DNA from: QHXQ01 sp036389395
Lineage (GTDB): Bacteria; Acidobacteriota; Blastocatellia; Pyrinomonadales; Pyrinomonadaceae
Assembly (NCBI GenBank): GCA_036389395.1
Contig: DASVPY010000041.1
Span: 35,796 to 99,795, forward strand
DNA length: 64,000 nucleotides
Direction of reading: 5' to 3'
Shown here: one piece after another, positions 53,267-61,211 of the stretch
How the letters are laid out: the number at the start of each line of letters is the position of its first letter
Position numbering within the stretch: position 1 is the first letter of the stretch
The notes under the pieces: model-generated
What the model was told of the DNA's origin: nothing
Database searches by the model: none
Seen by the model: the letters and a program-made list of their open reading frames with translations, nothing else
Made by a program: the position numbers and the translations under genes

Positions 53267-54745
53267 TCAGGACGCGGGGACGAGATAAACGTCCCAGGCC
53301 CAACGCTTGATGTGGGCCCCATGTTCGTCCCGTACCTTAGCCCGGTAGCGGAACTGGTTGCCATACGCGTCGATCCACTTCGACTCTTTGTAGTTCAGCT
53401 CGACGGTAACCAGGCCGAGCGCCGGCAAGGCATGCAACTCGTCGGCCTCAGAGACGCCGTTGTGGTTCGTGTCCTGCCACAGCCGCAGGCTGGCGAAGAC
53501 GGCGTCGCGGCGGTCAATCACGCCGTCGCCGTTGCCGCCCTGCGCCGGCGCGTCGTATACGGCCAGGGCCAGGAAGCCATTCTTCTCCTGCCCCGCGGGC
53601 GGCGCGGGCTGCGGCGTGTGGTTGCCGAACAACTCCCGCCCGTCGTCTATCAGGCCGTTGCCGTTGCGATCAAGCGCTAGCCACGCGTCTTCCGTCCCGA
53701 CTACCGTCCACGCGAGCCGCTCGGCCGTGCCGTCGGCGTTGAGGTCGAACGGGACGCCGGTCGCACCGTCGGTCAGCGTAAGCCCGTCGCCGCTGATGTC
53801 CACTAAGACGGGCGAGTCGATGATGCAGCGGCAGTAGTCGAAGTCCCAATAGGTCTGGGCTGAACAGATCTGCGGGGCGCACTGCGTCAGCGAGCAGGTG
53901 TTAGTTGTATAGTTGAAGTATAACCCCATCGCCGCGCACGCCAGTTGATATGCTGCCCGCGGCGGGGGCGGGGGCGGCGTAATCCCGCAGGCGCGCAGCG
54001 CCTGCGTACACTGCGCGGCCACATAAAGCCCGATGACCGGGTGCAGCAGTAAGGCCGCCAAGCAGGCCGCCCCGAGGGATTCGGGACAGAGCGCAATCAA
54101 ACCGCCTATCGAGCCGATGTAGGCACTGATGGCTAAGATGCATTGAGCGGCCTCACTGATGCAATCAACAGAATCAGCCAGGGCATAATTATTCACCAGC
54201 ACCGATGCTGCGCCGGCTAATACCGATCTTTGGTTGAAGGTTCTGGCGTCCGCCAGCAATTCACTCAGCCCCCGGTTTTTGCCGACGACCGCAAGCATCG
54301 CGCGCAGTTTCTTCTGGGCAGCGGGAGCAACGCCTTGCACCTCGTCCGCTTGGCCGAGCATAAAGCAGACTTGTTTGCCCCCATACCGGAAACTGATGTT
54401 GATTCCAGTGCGGCCGTTCTTATCCGCCCGCCTCTTTGTGCGCACGAAGAGGCCAGCGTCGGTGCTAGGCTTAAATTCGGTGGTTGTCTCAGCCTCCGAC
54501 AGGCGTTTGAACTCCACTTCACCGCCGCCACCGCCCTTCACGATTTGAAGTCGGAAATGCTTGGGCGACAGACTCAGATAGCGCGCTTTAATGCCGTCGG
54601 CCGCTTGCGCGAACGGTACTGCATCTCCATCCAGGCCGTAACGAAACGCCGGGTTGGCATCTGCTCCGAGGGCATAAGTGAGACGTGCGGCCCGGTAATT
54701 CTGCATTAGCCTCTCGTCAACGGACGGTAGACGCGCCAGCCCCAT
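53267..54745 (-). CDS. Body of a secreted module protein (main open frame)
   Basis: A 492-residue frame. The N-terminal part (MGLARLPSVDERLMQNYRA) leads into a beta-rich region, a hydrophobic Cys-containing stretch (about 190-260), a proline run, and a C-terminal module (about 330-492): PVLVDISGDGLTLTDGATGVPFDLNADG, WLALDRNGNGLIDDGRELFGN, FASLRLWQDTNHNGVSEADEL. The module matches the C-terminus of the metalloprotease at 47265 almost line by line. The calcium-loop-like DRNGNGLIDDG suggests metal binding. No ribosome site precedes the ATG at 54745, and the expected signal peptide lies upstream in the same frame behind a TGA (see 54746-54943). Confidence 0.75.
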   Translation of the reverse strand: MGLARLPSVDERLMQNYRAARLTYALGADANPAFRYGLDGDAVPFAQAADGIKARYLSLSPKHFRLQIVKGGGGGEVEFKRLSEAETTTEFKPSTDAGLFVRTKRRADKNGRTGINISFRYGGKQVCFMLGQADEVQGVAPAAQKKLRAMLAVVGKNRGLSELLADARTFNQRSVLAGAASVLVNNYALADSVDCISEAAQCILAISAYIGSIGGLIALCPESLGAACLAALLLHPVIGLYVAAQCTQALRACGITPPPPPPRAAYQLACAAMGLYFNYTTNTCSLTQCAPQICSAQTYWDFDYCRCIIDSPVLVDISGDGLTLTDGATGVPFDLNADGTAERLAWTVVGTEDAWLALDRNGNGLIDDGRELFGNHTPQPAPPAGQEKNGFLALAVYDAPAQGGNGDGVIDRRDAVFASLRLWQDTNHNGVSEADELHALPALGLVTVELNYKESKWIDAYGNQFRYRAKVRDEHGAHIKRWAWDVYLVPAS

Positions 54746-54943
54746 GAAATCGCTTACTTGGCTGCCTCATCGTTCGGGCCGAGGCCAAGCGGCAGGCCCG
54801 TTCGCAGGCAACCTACTTGTGCCGGCGGAGTCTCCTGCGCGGCTCACCGCCGCTAACGGAGGGCACAGCAGGATCACTAACGCGTAGATGACGACTGAAG
54901 CGAGCAAGCGGCAGGCAAGACCGTTGGAAGAGTGGGTACGCAT
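54746..54943 (-). pseudogene. Signal-peptide segment in frame with the 53267 gene but cut off by TGA
   Basis: On the minus strand, AAGGAG then ATG at 54943 starts a clear signal peptide (LLASVVIYALVILLCPPLAAV) and linker of 58 residues, ending at a TGA near 54769. The next 7 codons and the ATG at 54745 are in the same frame. The whole therefore reads as one exported protein interrupted by one stop. It could be a nonsense mutation, an assembly error, or recoding. Confidence 0.65.
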
Positions 54944-54960
54944 GGTAGCATTGTCTCCTT

Positions 54961-55327
54961 ATCAGTTGAGCAAGCACCGCGGAGTTGGCGCGTAACGAGT
55001 TCAAACGGCGCGCGCCATGTTGTTACGCGAGCATTGTGAGGGCGGCTCTAGTAAGGTTGATTGGCGAAACTGGCTTGCACGTTGCGGGGCGAGTAACCTT
55101 TAATGCGGCTGATTAAGGTTGCGGTGATAATGCGGATCGCCAAGAGCACCCTTGCCGAGTAAGGCAGCAACATACGCCGGCCCCCGCGAGGTGTCAAGAC
55201 ATTTCTTTGTACGGCCGGCGATGCGATTAAAGCGCAAATTATCAGTCAGTTGTTAAGGCATAATATTGGCGTCCGGCCGGATCGATCCGGCCGGGGCCCG
55301 AGCTGACGGTGTTGACGTTTGCAAACG
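54961..55327. other. Intergenic stretch, AT-richer than its surroundings
   Basis: No supported gene. It should hold the promoter of the 54943/53267 reading frame, but I cannot assign -35/-10 boxes. Near the right end is the palindrome at 55273-55294. Confidence 0.5.
55273..55294. terminator. 22-nt perfect GC palindrome
   Basis: CCGGCCGGATC/GATCCGGCCGG, 33 nt beyond the stop of the radical SAM gene at 55328 on the minus strand. It has no T run and may be a weak terminator or a protein site. Confidence 0.4.
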
Positions 55328-56356
55328 CTACTCGAAGAGCGAGCCTTGGGGCGTGGGGCGGCGGAAGGTGTGGCGGCGGGCGTGGGCGTAGTGGGCGGCG
55401 TCTTGTTGGTTGAAGCCGAGGCGTCGGCAGTGGAGGCGGAAGCTCTGCTCGATCATCTGCCAGTAAGGCCCTTGGCCGCTCATGCGCGCGTGAAACTCGC
55501 TGTTGTTGAGCTTGCCGCCGCGCAGTTCGCGCAGGCGGCTGAGGACGCGGTCGGCCTTGGTCGGCAGGCGTTCGCGTAGCCGCTGCTCGAAGTAGGGCGC
55601 GACGCTGCCGGGCAGGCGCAGGAGCGTGAAGAAGGCTTTGCGCGCGCCCGCGTCGTGCGCGCGGCGGAGGAGTTGCGGGATGTCCGGGTCGTTCAAGGTC
55701 GGGATGACGGGCGCTAGCCCCAGCCCGACTGGGATGCCGGCTTCGGCGAGCAGGCGCATGGCGTTGAAGCGGTGTTCGGGCGCGGGCGCGTAGGGTTCGA
55801 GCGCGCGCGCCGTCGCGGCGTCGGCGAACGGGATGGTGAAGAAGACTTCGACGTGCGCCTGCCGGTGCAGCTCGGCGAGCAGTTCCACGTCGCGGCGCAC
55901 GAGCGCCGACTTGGTGACGACGCTGACGGGGTTGCGGAACTCAAGGCAGACCTCGAAGCAGCGGCGCGTCAGTTTGTAGTGCGCTTCGAGCGGCACGTAA
56001 GGGTCGGAGGTGAACGAGAAGACGAGCGTGTCGCCGCGCCAAGACGGGCGCATGAGTTCCCGGCGCAGCAGTTCGGCGGCGCGCACCTTGACGACGATCT
56101 TGCGCTCGAAGTCCGTGCCCGCGCCGAAGCCGAGGTACTCGTGCGTCGGGCGCGAGAAGCAGTAGGCGCAGGCGTGGGCGCAGCCGCGGTAGACGTTCAC
56201 GCTGTAGTCGAAGCCCACGTCGGGGCTGTCGTTGTGCGTGATGATGGAACGCGTCGCGTCCTCTTCAAAGACTTCGAGCCTGGCTTCGGGCGGCTCGCCG
56301 ATCCACTCGACGTGCGTCGTCAGCCATGGGTTCGGCGGGTTCTCGACGCAACGCAT
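55328..56356 (-). CDS. PA0069-type radical SAM protein
   Basis: A 342-residue radical SAM enzyme of the SplB-like group that includes Pseudomonas PA0069. Cluster cysteines are Cys59, Cys63 and Cys66 in YRGCAHACAYCFSRP, and FSFTSDPYVPLEAHYKLTRR is the second conserved block. The start region EDATRSIITHNDSPDVGFDYSVNVYRGC is typical. Substrate is unknown; a link to DNA photoproduct lyases is only by family similarity. ATG 56356 is preferred to an in-frame GTG 9 nt upstream. A palindrome follows the stop. Confidence 0.85.
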   Translation of the reverse strand: MRCVENPPNPWLTTHVEWIGEPPEARLEVFEEDATRSIITHNDSPDVGFDYSVNVYRGCAHACAYCFSRPTHEYLGFGAGTDFERKIVVKVRAAELLRRELMRPSWRGDTLVFSFTSDPYVPLEAHYKLTRRCFEVCLEFRNPVSVVTKSALVRRDVELLAELHRQAHVEVFFTIPFADAATARALEPYAPAPEHRFNAMRLLAEAGIPVGLGLAPVIPTLNDPDIPQLLRRAHDAGARKAFFTLLRLPGSVAPYFEQRLRERLPTKADRVLSRLRELRGGKLNNSEFHARMSGQGPYWQMIEQSFRLHCRRLGFNQQDAAHYAHARRHTFRRPTPQGSLFE

Positions 56357-56465
56357 CGCCGTCACGCACCTCGCGCGGGCCTGTAGATTTTTTCGGGAGT
56401 GTGCGGAGCACTCAGGAGCGGCTCAGCCTGTGCGCCCATGATAACACCGCGCCGGCCAAAGAAAA

Positions 56466-56494
56466 CAGGCCAGACCGCCGAGCGGTCTGGCCTG
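56466..56494 (-). terminator. Intrinsic terminator of the PilZ/GGDEF-EAL transcript
   Basis: A 13-bp stem CAGGCCAGACCGC/GCGGTCTGGCCTG with a 3-nt loop, followed on the minus strand by TTTTCTTT. It lies 27 nt after the PilZ gene stop. Confidence 0.8.
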
Positions 56495-56520
56495 CGTGAT
56501 CTTGAACCGTTTCGCCCGGC

Positions 56521-56853
56521 TCAGGGGCAGCTTTGCAACTCGCCTTGCGCGTCGCGCAGGTACTCGATGAGCAGGTCGAGCATCTGCGTCTCGCGGTCGG
56601 TCGCGCCGGTGAAGTGGAGCGCGAAGCCCATCTCGCTGATCTGGTAGACGACCTCGCCCCAGAGGTAGATGACGCCGCCCGTGGGCGTCGCGATCTCGAT
56701 CCGGATCAACTCCTTGGGGCGCACCTGATCGGGCGTCAGGATGAAGCAGCCCGTGATGCTCAAGTCCACTATCGTGCCGGAGCACTGCGCCAGCACGCCC
56801 TCCCAGTGCGCGTCGAGCGCGACCTTGACCCGATCCGCCTGCCTGCGATCCAT
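56521..56853 (-). CDS. PilZ-domain protein
   Basis: A single PilZ domain of 110 residues, the c-di-GMP receptor fold. The binding signature has the RRxxR-like DRRQADR at the start and DLSITGCFI (DxSxxG) near residue 30. Strands and a C-terminal helix follow (YLWGEVVYQISEMGFALHFTG). It acts through a partner that is not evident here. It starts 30 nt after the GGDEF-EAL gene, so made and sensed signals are co-encoded. A terminator follows. Confidence 0.92.
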   Translation of the reverse strand: MDRRQADRVKVALDAHWEGVLAQCSGTIVDLSITGCFILTPDQVRPKELIRIEIATPTGGVIYLWGEVVYQISEMGFALHFTGATDRETQMLDLLIEYLRDAQGELQSCP

Positions 56854-56883
56854 GCTCGTTCCCTGCCCTCCCTCGCTTGTCGC

Positions 56884-59382
56884 TTAGGCCACCAACGCCG
56901 GGCGGGCGGCCGCGCCGTCCGCCGCCGCGCCCGCGGGCGCGCTGGCGGCGTACGTGTCCGAGATGATCTTCTCCGCCCCACCGACGCTGACCGGGCGCGA
57001 GAAGAAGTAGCCTTGCCCGTTCTCGCAGCCGAGCTTGCGCAGGAGCGCCAACTGCTCCTTCGTCTCGACGCCCTCGGCCACCACGTCCATCCCCAGGTTC
57101 TGCGCCAGCATGACGATGGTGCGCACGATCTCTATGTTCTCATTGTTGTCAACCATTTGGCTAACGAACGAGCGGTCGATCTTCAAGGTGTCAATCGGGA
57201 AGCGGTGCAGGTAGCTCAAGGACGAGTAGCCCGTGCCGAAGTCGTCAATCGAGAGCTGCACGCCGAGCGCGCGCAACTGGCGCAGCATCTCGGTCGCCGT
57301 GTCGATGTTGTCCATGACGACCGACTCGGTGATCTCAAGCTTGAGGCTGCGCGGGTCGAGCTTCGTGTCGTTGAGGATGTGGCGCACCTGCTCGATCAGG
57401 TCGGGCTGCGCGAACTGCCGGCCCGACAGGTTGACGCTGATGGCGAGCGGCGGGTCGGACGGGTAACGCTTCTGCCAGCGGCGCATCTGCCGGCAGGCCT
57501 CGTGCAGCGCCCACTGACCGAGCGCGAGTATCTGCCCCGTGTCCTCCGCCACGGGGATGAAGTCCATCGGCGAGATGAGACCGCGCTCCGGGTGCTGCCA
57601 GCGCACGAGCGCCTCGAAGCCGCGCAGAGAGAAGTTGTCGAGCGAGACGATGGGCTGGTACTGGACGAAGAACTCCTGGCGTTCGAGCGCGCGGCGCAGG
57701 TCGGTCTCCAGGTGCAGCAGGTTCATGGCGACGGCGTGCATCGCCTTGTCGAAGACCTCGTGGCGGGCCTTCCCCAATTGCTTGGCGCGGTACATCGCCG
57801 TGTCGGCGTCGCGCAGGATGTCCTCCGGGTTCTCGTAGCCGATGGAGCTGGGCGCGATGCCGATGGAGGTGGTCGTGAAGACCTCGCGCCCGCCCAGGCT
57901 GAACGGCACGGACAACTCTTTCTGCACGCGCTCGGCGACCGTCACGGCCTCCGATTCGTCGAGCAGGTCTTCGAGCAGGATGGTGAACTCGTCGCCGCCG
58001 ACGCGCGCCACCGTGTCGCCGGGGCGCAGGCACGACTCCAGGCGACGCGCGATGCCGACGAGCAGTTGGTCGCCGATCATGTGGCCGAGCGAGTCGTTGA
58101 TGATCTTGAAGCGGTCGAGGTCGAGGAAGAGGACGGCGAACATCTGGTTCGGCGTCCGCTGCGTGCGGGCGATGGAGAGCTTAAGGTGGTCTATGAAGAG
58201 GGCGCGGTTCGGCAGGCCCGTCAGTGCGTCGTGGAAGGCGTCGTGCATGAGCCGCTCCTCGGCGCGCTTGCGGTCGGTGATGTCCTGAATCTGGAAGATG
58301 AGGTGGACGGCGTCGGTGTGCCGGTCGCGCACGCGCGAGACGCTCCACAAGACCCAGACCGTGTGCCCCTGCTTGTGCAGGTAGCGCTTCTCCATCTGGT
58401 AGGTCGGCACGCGCCCTTTCAGCAGTTGCTTGATGTTCGCCAGCGCCGCGCCCAAATCTTCCGGGTGCGTCACCTTCTGGAAGCTCAGCGCGAGCAGTTC
58501 TTCTTCCGTGTAGCCGAGGATGTCGCAGAGCGAGCGGTTGACTTGCAGCCAGCGCCCCTTGACCGAGACGAGCGCCATGCCGATGGCCGCGTAGTCGAAC
58601 GCAGAGCGGAACAGCTCCTCGCTCTCCTGCAAGGTGGCGACGCGCCGCTCGATCTGTCGCACCTGCGCCACCGACGTGCGCAGGTCGCGGAAGTACGTGC
58701 CGTAGGCGTAGTGCGCGATGGCGAGCACCGCCGTCACGCCGATGGCTGGGTAGAAGCCGACCGTGTCCACGAGCCGCGCCAGCAGACTCGCCGCGGCCGC
58801 GAACGCGAAGTAGGTCAGTAGCGACCAGCCGTAGGCCGCGAGCCAGGTGCGCAGCCGCGGGCGCACGTCTTCGGCCGCCGGCTCGGTCAGCACCAGCACG
58901 CCCGCGTGCCCGAAGGCCAGCAGCGCCGCCGTCAGACAGACCGCCTGCAAGAGCGCGCCCATCTGCCCGCCGTGCGCAAGCACGACGAGCGACCCCGTAG
59001 CCAGCCGCAAGACCCAGACGAGCACGCCGGTCGAGACCGCGGCGAGCGCCGAGTTGGAGACCAGCGCGCCGGGCCGCCGGCTGAATTGCAGCGTGGCGCA
59101 CAGGCCCGCCACCACGCCCAGGAGTACCGCCAACTCGCCGTCGAAGAGCAGCAGCGCCAGGAAGACGAACGCCGTCGAGAGGTTCACCTGCCCTTCTGTG
59201 CGCGGAATCTTGACGGCGATGCGCGTGCCGAGGTTGATCGTGACCAGGGCCAGCAGCAGGAAGGGGACGTTGATGTTGGCGGGCGTGAGCCGCAGGGCGG
59301 CCAGCGCCGTCGCGCCTGCACCCAGGGCGACGAGTAGCCAGATTAGTGGTTTAGGTTGACGGTAACTGCTTGCGGTGATCAT
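56884..59382 (-). CDS. Membrane GGDEF-EAL protein with PAS domain
   Basis: A c-di-GMP turnover enzyme of 832 residues. About seven to eight transmembrane helices (residues 10-240) form a sensor region. A PAS domain follows (about 250-375, FDYAAIGMALVSVKGRWLQVNRSLCDILGYTEEELL). The GGDEF domain (about 378-548) has the intact motif VGGDEF and an I-site RPGD five residues before it. The EAL domain (about 555-800) has GFEALVRW and DDFGTGYSSLSYL. Both activities may be present. I chose ATG 59382 just before the first membrane helix; an in-frame ATG at 59487 adds 35 poorly conserved residues. PilZ gene 30 nt downstream. Confidence 0.9.
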   Translation of the reverse strand: MITASSYRQPKPLIWLLVALGAGATALAALRLTPANINVPFLLLALVTINLGTRIAVKIPRTEGQVNLSTAFVFLALLLFDGELAVLLGVVAGLCATLQFSRRPGALVSNSALAAVSTGVLVWVLRLATGSLVVLAHGGQMGALLQAVCLTAALLAFGHAGVLVLTEPAAEDVRPRLRTWLAAYGWSLLTYFAFAAAASLLARLVDTVGFYPAIGVTAVLAIAHYAYGTYFRDLRTSVAQVRQIERRVATLQESEELFRSAFDYAAIGMALVSVKGRWLQVNRSLCDILGYTEEELLALSFQKVTHPEDLGAALANIKQLLKGRVPTYQMEKRYLHKQGHTVWVLWSVSRVRDRHTDAVHLIFQIQDITDRKRAEERLMHDAFHDALTGLPNRALFIDHLKLSIARTQRTPNQMFAVLFLDLDRFKIINDSLGHMIGDQLLVGIARRLESCLRPGDTVARVGGDEFTILLEDLLDESEAVTVAERVQKELSVPFSLGGREVFTTTSIGIAPSSIGYENPEDILRDADTAMYRAKQLGKARHEVFDKAMHAVAMNLLHLETDLRRALERQEFFVQYQPIVSLDNFSLRGFEALVRWQHPERGLISPMDFIPVAEDTGQILALGQWALHEACRQMRRWQKRYPSDPPLAISVNLSGRQFAQPDLIEQVRHILNDTKLDPRSLKLEITESVVMDNIDTATEMLRQLRALGVQLSIDDFGTGYSSLSYLHRFPIDTLKIDRSFVSQMVDNNENIEIVRTIVMLAQNLGMDVVAEGVETKEQLALLRKLGCENGQGYFFSRPVSVGGAEKIISDTYAASAPAGAAADGAAARPALVA

Positions 59383-59662
59383 AGGCGGTTGGTTGGGACC
59401 TGAAGTTTCGGCTGGGGCAAGCAGTGACGCCTGCGGCTCGCGGCAGGCGCGGCTCTCACCTACAACCAGCGTACCGCTCTTGTCCATTTCGGAGCGGTCT
59501 CATTTTTCGCCGGATAAATGCGGCAGTGGCACGTGTGACAGCGCAGGCGGCTCCGAAAATGAGGTCAAAAAAGCAGCGAGGTCAGACCAAAATGACCGAA
59601 CGCCCGGTCACTTCCGCCTCATTATGAACCCCCACCCCCACATTTGCCAAGCAATATTTTTC

Positions 59663-59691
59663 TTGCTTAAACACTGTTATTGATTTATTAT
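59663..59691 (+). promoter_or_regulatory. Sigma70 promoter of the zinc-ribbon SPOR gene
   Basis: TTGCTT (59663-59668), a 17-nt spacer and TATTAT (59686-59691), giving a leader of about 155 nt before the ATG at 59856. Confidence 0.6.
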
Positions 59692-59697
59692 CCTTTT

Positions 59698-59723
59698 GGG
59701 CATGAGCACCAGAGGTCATGCCC
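59698..59723 (+). promoter_or_regulatory. Dyad at the transcription start, possible operator
   Basis: GGGCATGA, 10 nt, TCATGCCC: a perfect 8-bp inverted repeat 6 nt after the -10 box. Position fits a repressor site or a 5' hairpin. Confidence 0.4.
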
Positions 59724-59855
59724 GTCCACGGCCACATCCGGCCAAACAGTCCACCAAAGCTACGGCCATCGCCGCAGGGTACGAGACAGACTTCGGGGTT
59801 AACGCGAATCAGGGGATGAGTCGCGGCCCGGTGGCCTTTAGGCGGGAGTTGCTTT

Positions 59856-61145
59856 ATGCGCGTCACCTGTCCGAAGTGTCAGAGCAAAGGCTTATTGGAC
59901 TCGACCCCGCTCTTGAACAAGGCGCACATGACGTGCGCGCGCTGCGGGGCCGCCTACGACGTGCTCAGCGTGGGCGGCGAGGTGCTGACGACCCTCTCGC
60001 CGGAACACGCCGAAGCCGCCGCGCCCGGCGTTGCGGTCGCAGAGCCGACGGTCTTGGCCGGCGCGTTTGTGGTCGCGCCCGCCGGGCCGACAGTCGCCGC
60101 CGAAGCTTGCGCGGCCGTTGAAGTTGAAGACGTGTTAATGCTGCCCAATTTAACCGAACAGCCGCCCGCACCGACCGAGCCGGCCGCCGACTCGGCGGCG
60201 GTGCTGGAACTCGCCGACGCGCCCGCGGCCGAGCCGCAAGCCGCACCCGCCGACGTGACAGAAGAGCCGATTCACGCGCCCGCGCAGACGGCGCGCGCCG
60301 CCGACGCTTCGGCCGCTCAAGGCCCGTCTCCGGCCCGCTCCGCCTCGGCTGTGTCCGACGCCGGGCCGTCCATGTCCGAGTCCGGCTCGTTCGAGATGCC
60401 GCCCGAATACGCGCCGCAGCTTAACCGGGCCGACCTGGCACGCCCCGGTCTCGACAAGTACAGCCTCGGCGTGCGGCTGATGCGCGTCTCGCCCGTGTGG
60501 CTGTTGGCGTGCGGGCTGGCGTTCATCGGTCTCGTCGTCCTGCTCAACGGGCTGACCGGCTCGGCCGAACAACTGAACGGCGCGCAGGCCCGCGCGGCGC
60601 AGCCGAACGTACTCGGCAACCAGGCGTCGAACCAGAACACGCGCACGGCCGCCCGACCGGCCGCCGCCGCGCCGAACGCCAAACCGGAACAGGGCGCGCA
60701 ACCCGACAAGCCGACGCAGCCGAACGCGCAGACGAGCGCGCAGCCCGCGCAACCCGCCCAGGCCGCCGCGCAGCAGTCCGCCGCGGCCGCGTCGCAGCCG
60801 GCCGCTGCGTCGCAAGCGGCCGTCGCGCCGACGCAGGCTGAACAGGCCAAACAGCCCGCCGCCAAGCCGGCGCAGCCCGCGCCGCAGACGGAAGGCAGCG
60901 GGTCGCTCACGCTTCAGGTCGGCTCGTACAACAACCCCGTGGAGGCGAACGGCCAGGTCGAGCGGCTGAAGGCGGCCGGGTTTGCGGCGCGCGTCGTCGC
61001 GGCCGAGCTGCCGCAGCGCGGCACCTGGTATCGCGTCCAGACGGGCCGCTTCGCCGACCGCGCGGAGGCCGCGCGCTACGGCGCGCAGTTGAAGGCGCAG
61101 GGCGCGGCCGGCGCGTTCATCGTCGTCGAGGTCGGGGCGCGCTGA
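59856..61145 (+). CDS. Zinc-ribbon / transmembrane / SPOR-domain protein
   Basis: A 429-residue membrane protein. The N-terminus is a zinc ribbon (MJ0042-like): Cys5, Cys8, Cys27 and Cys30 in MRVTCPKC...MTCARCGAAYDV. A long acidic Ala-rich stretch precedes a transmembrane helix (about 212-232, VSPVWLLACGLAFIGLVVLL). After that a Gln/Ala/Pro-rich linker leads to a SPOR domain (about 348-429, LTLQVGSYNNPVEANGQVERLKAAGF). SPOR domains bind denuded glycan strands at the division septum. So the ribbon faces the cytoplasm and SPOR the periplasm. GGGAG precedes the ATG by 10 nt. The amidase gene follows. Confidence 0.85.
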   Translation: MRVTCPKCQSKGLLDSTPLLNKAHMTCARCGAAYDVLSVGGEVLTTLSPEHAEAAAPGVAVAEPTVLAGAFVVAPAGPTVAAEACAAVEVEDVLMLPNLTEQPPAPTEPAADSAAVLELADAPAAEPQAAPADVTEEPIHAPAQTARAADASAAQGPSPARSASAVSDAGPSMSESGSFEMPPEYAPQLNRADLARPGLDKYSLGVRLMRVSPVWLLACGLAFIGLVVLLNGLTGSAEQLNGAQARAAQPNVLGNQASNQNTRTAARPAAAAPNAKPEQGAQPDKPTQPNAQTSAQPAQPAQAAAQQSAAAASQPAAASQAAVAPTQAEQAKQPAAKPAQPAPQTEGSGSLTLQVGSYNNPVEANGQVERLKAAGFAARVVAAELPQRGTWYRVQTGRFADRAEAARYGAQLKAQGAAGAFIVVEVGAR

Positions 61146-61211
61146 AGGCGCGCGCCCGCGCGACGCACACACCTCTCCCTGTCACTGTCCGCCCCGTCAG
61201 TCACAGTCGCC

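Larger units (their letters stand above)
59488..59855. other. Intergenic region with promoter and dyad
   Basis: Divergent gap between the GGDEF-EAL gene and the SPOR-protein gene. The middle is AT-rich and carries the promoter at 59663-59691 and the dyad at 59698-59723. No gene supported. Confidence 0.6.

Noticed and set aside
54760..54780. Selenocysteine at the in-frame TGA
   Set aside because: No SECIS-like hairpin recognised after the TGA, and the neighbouring residues show no known selenoprotein motif.
56533..58821. 762-residue plus-strand frame
   Set aside because: Antisense to PilZ and GGDEF-EAL genes, which have clear motifs.
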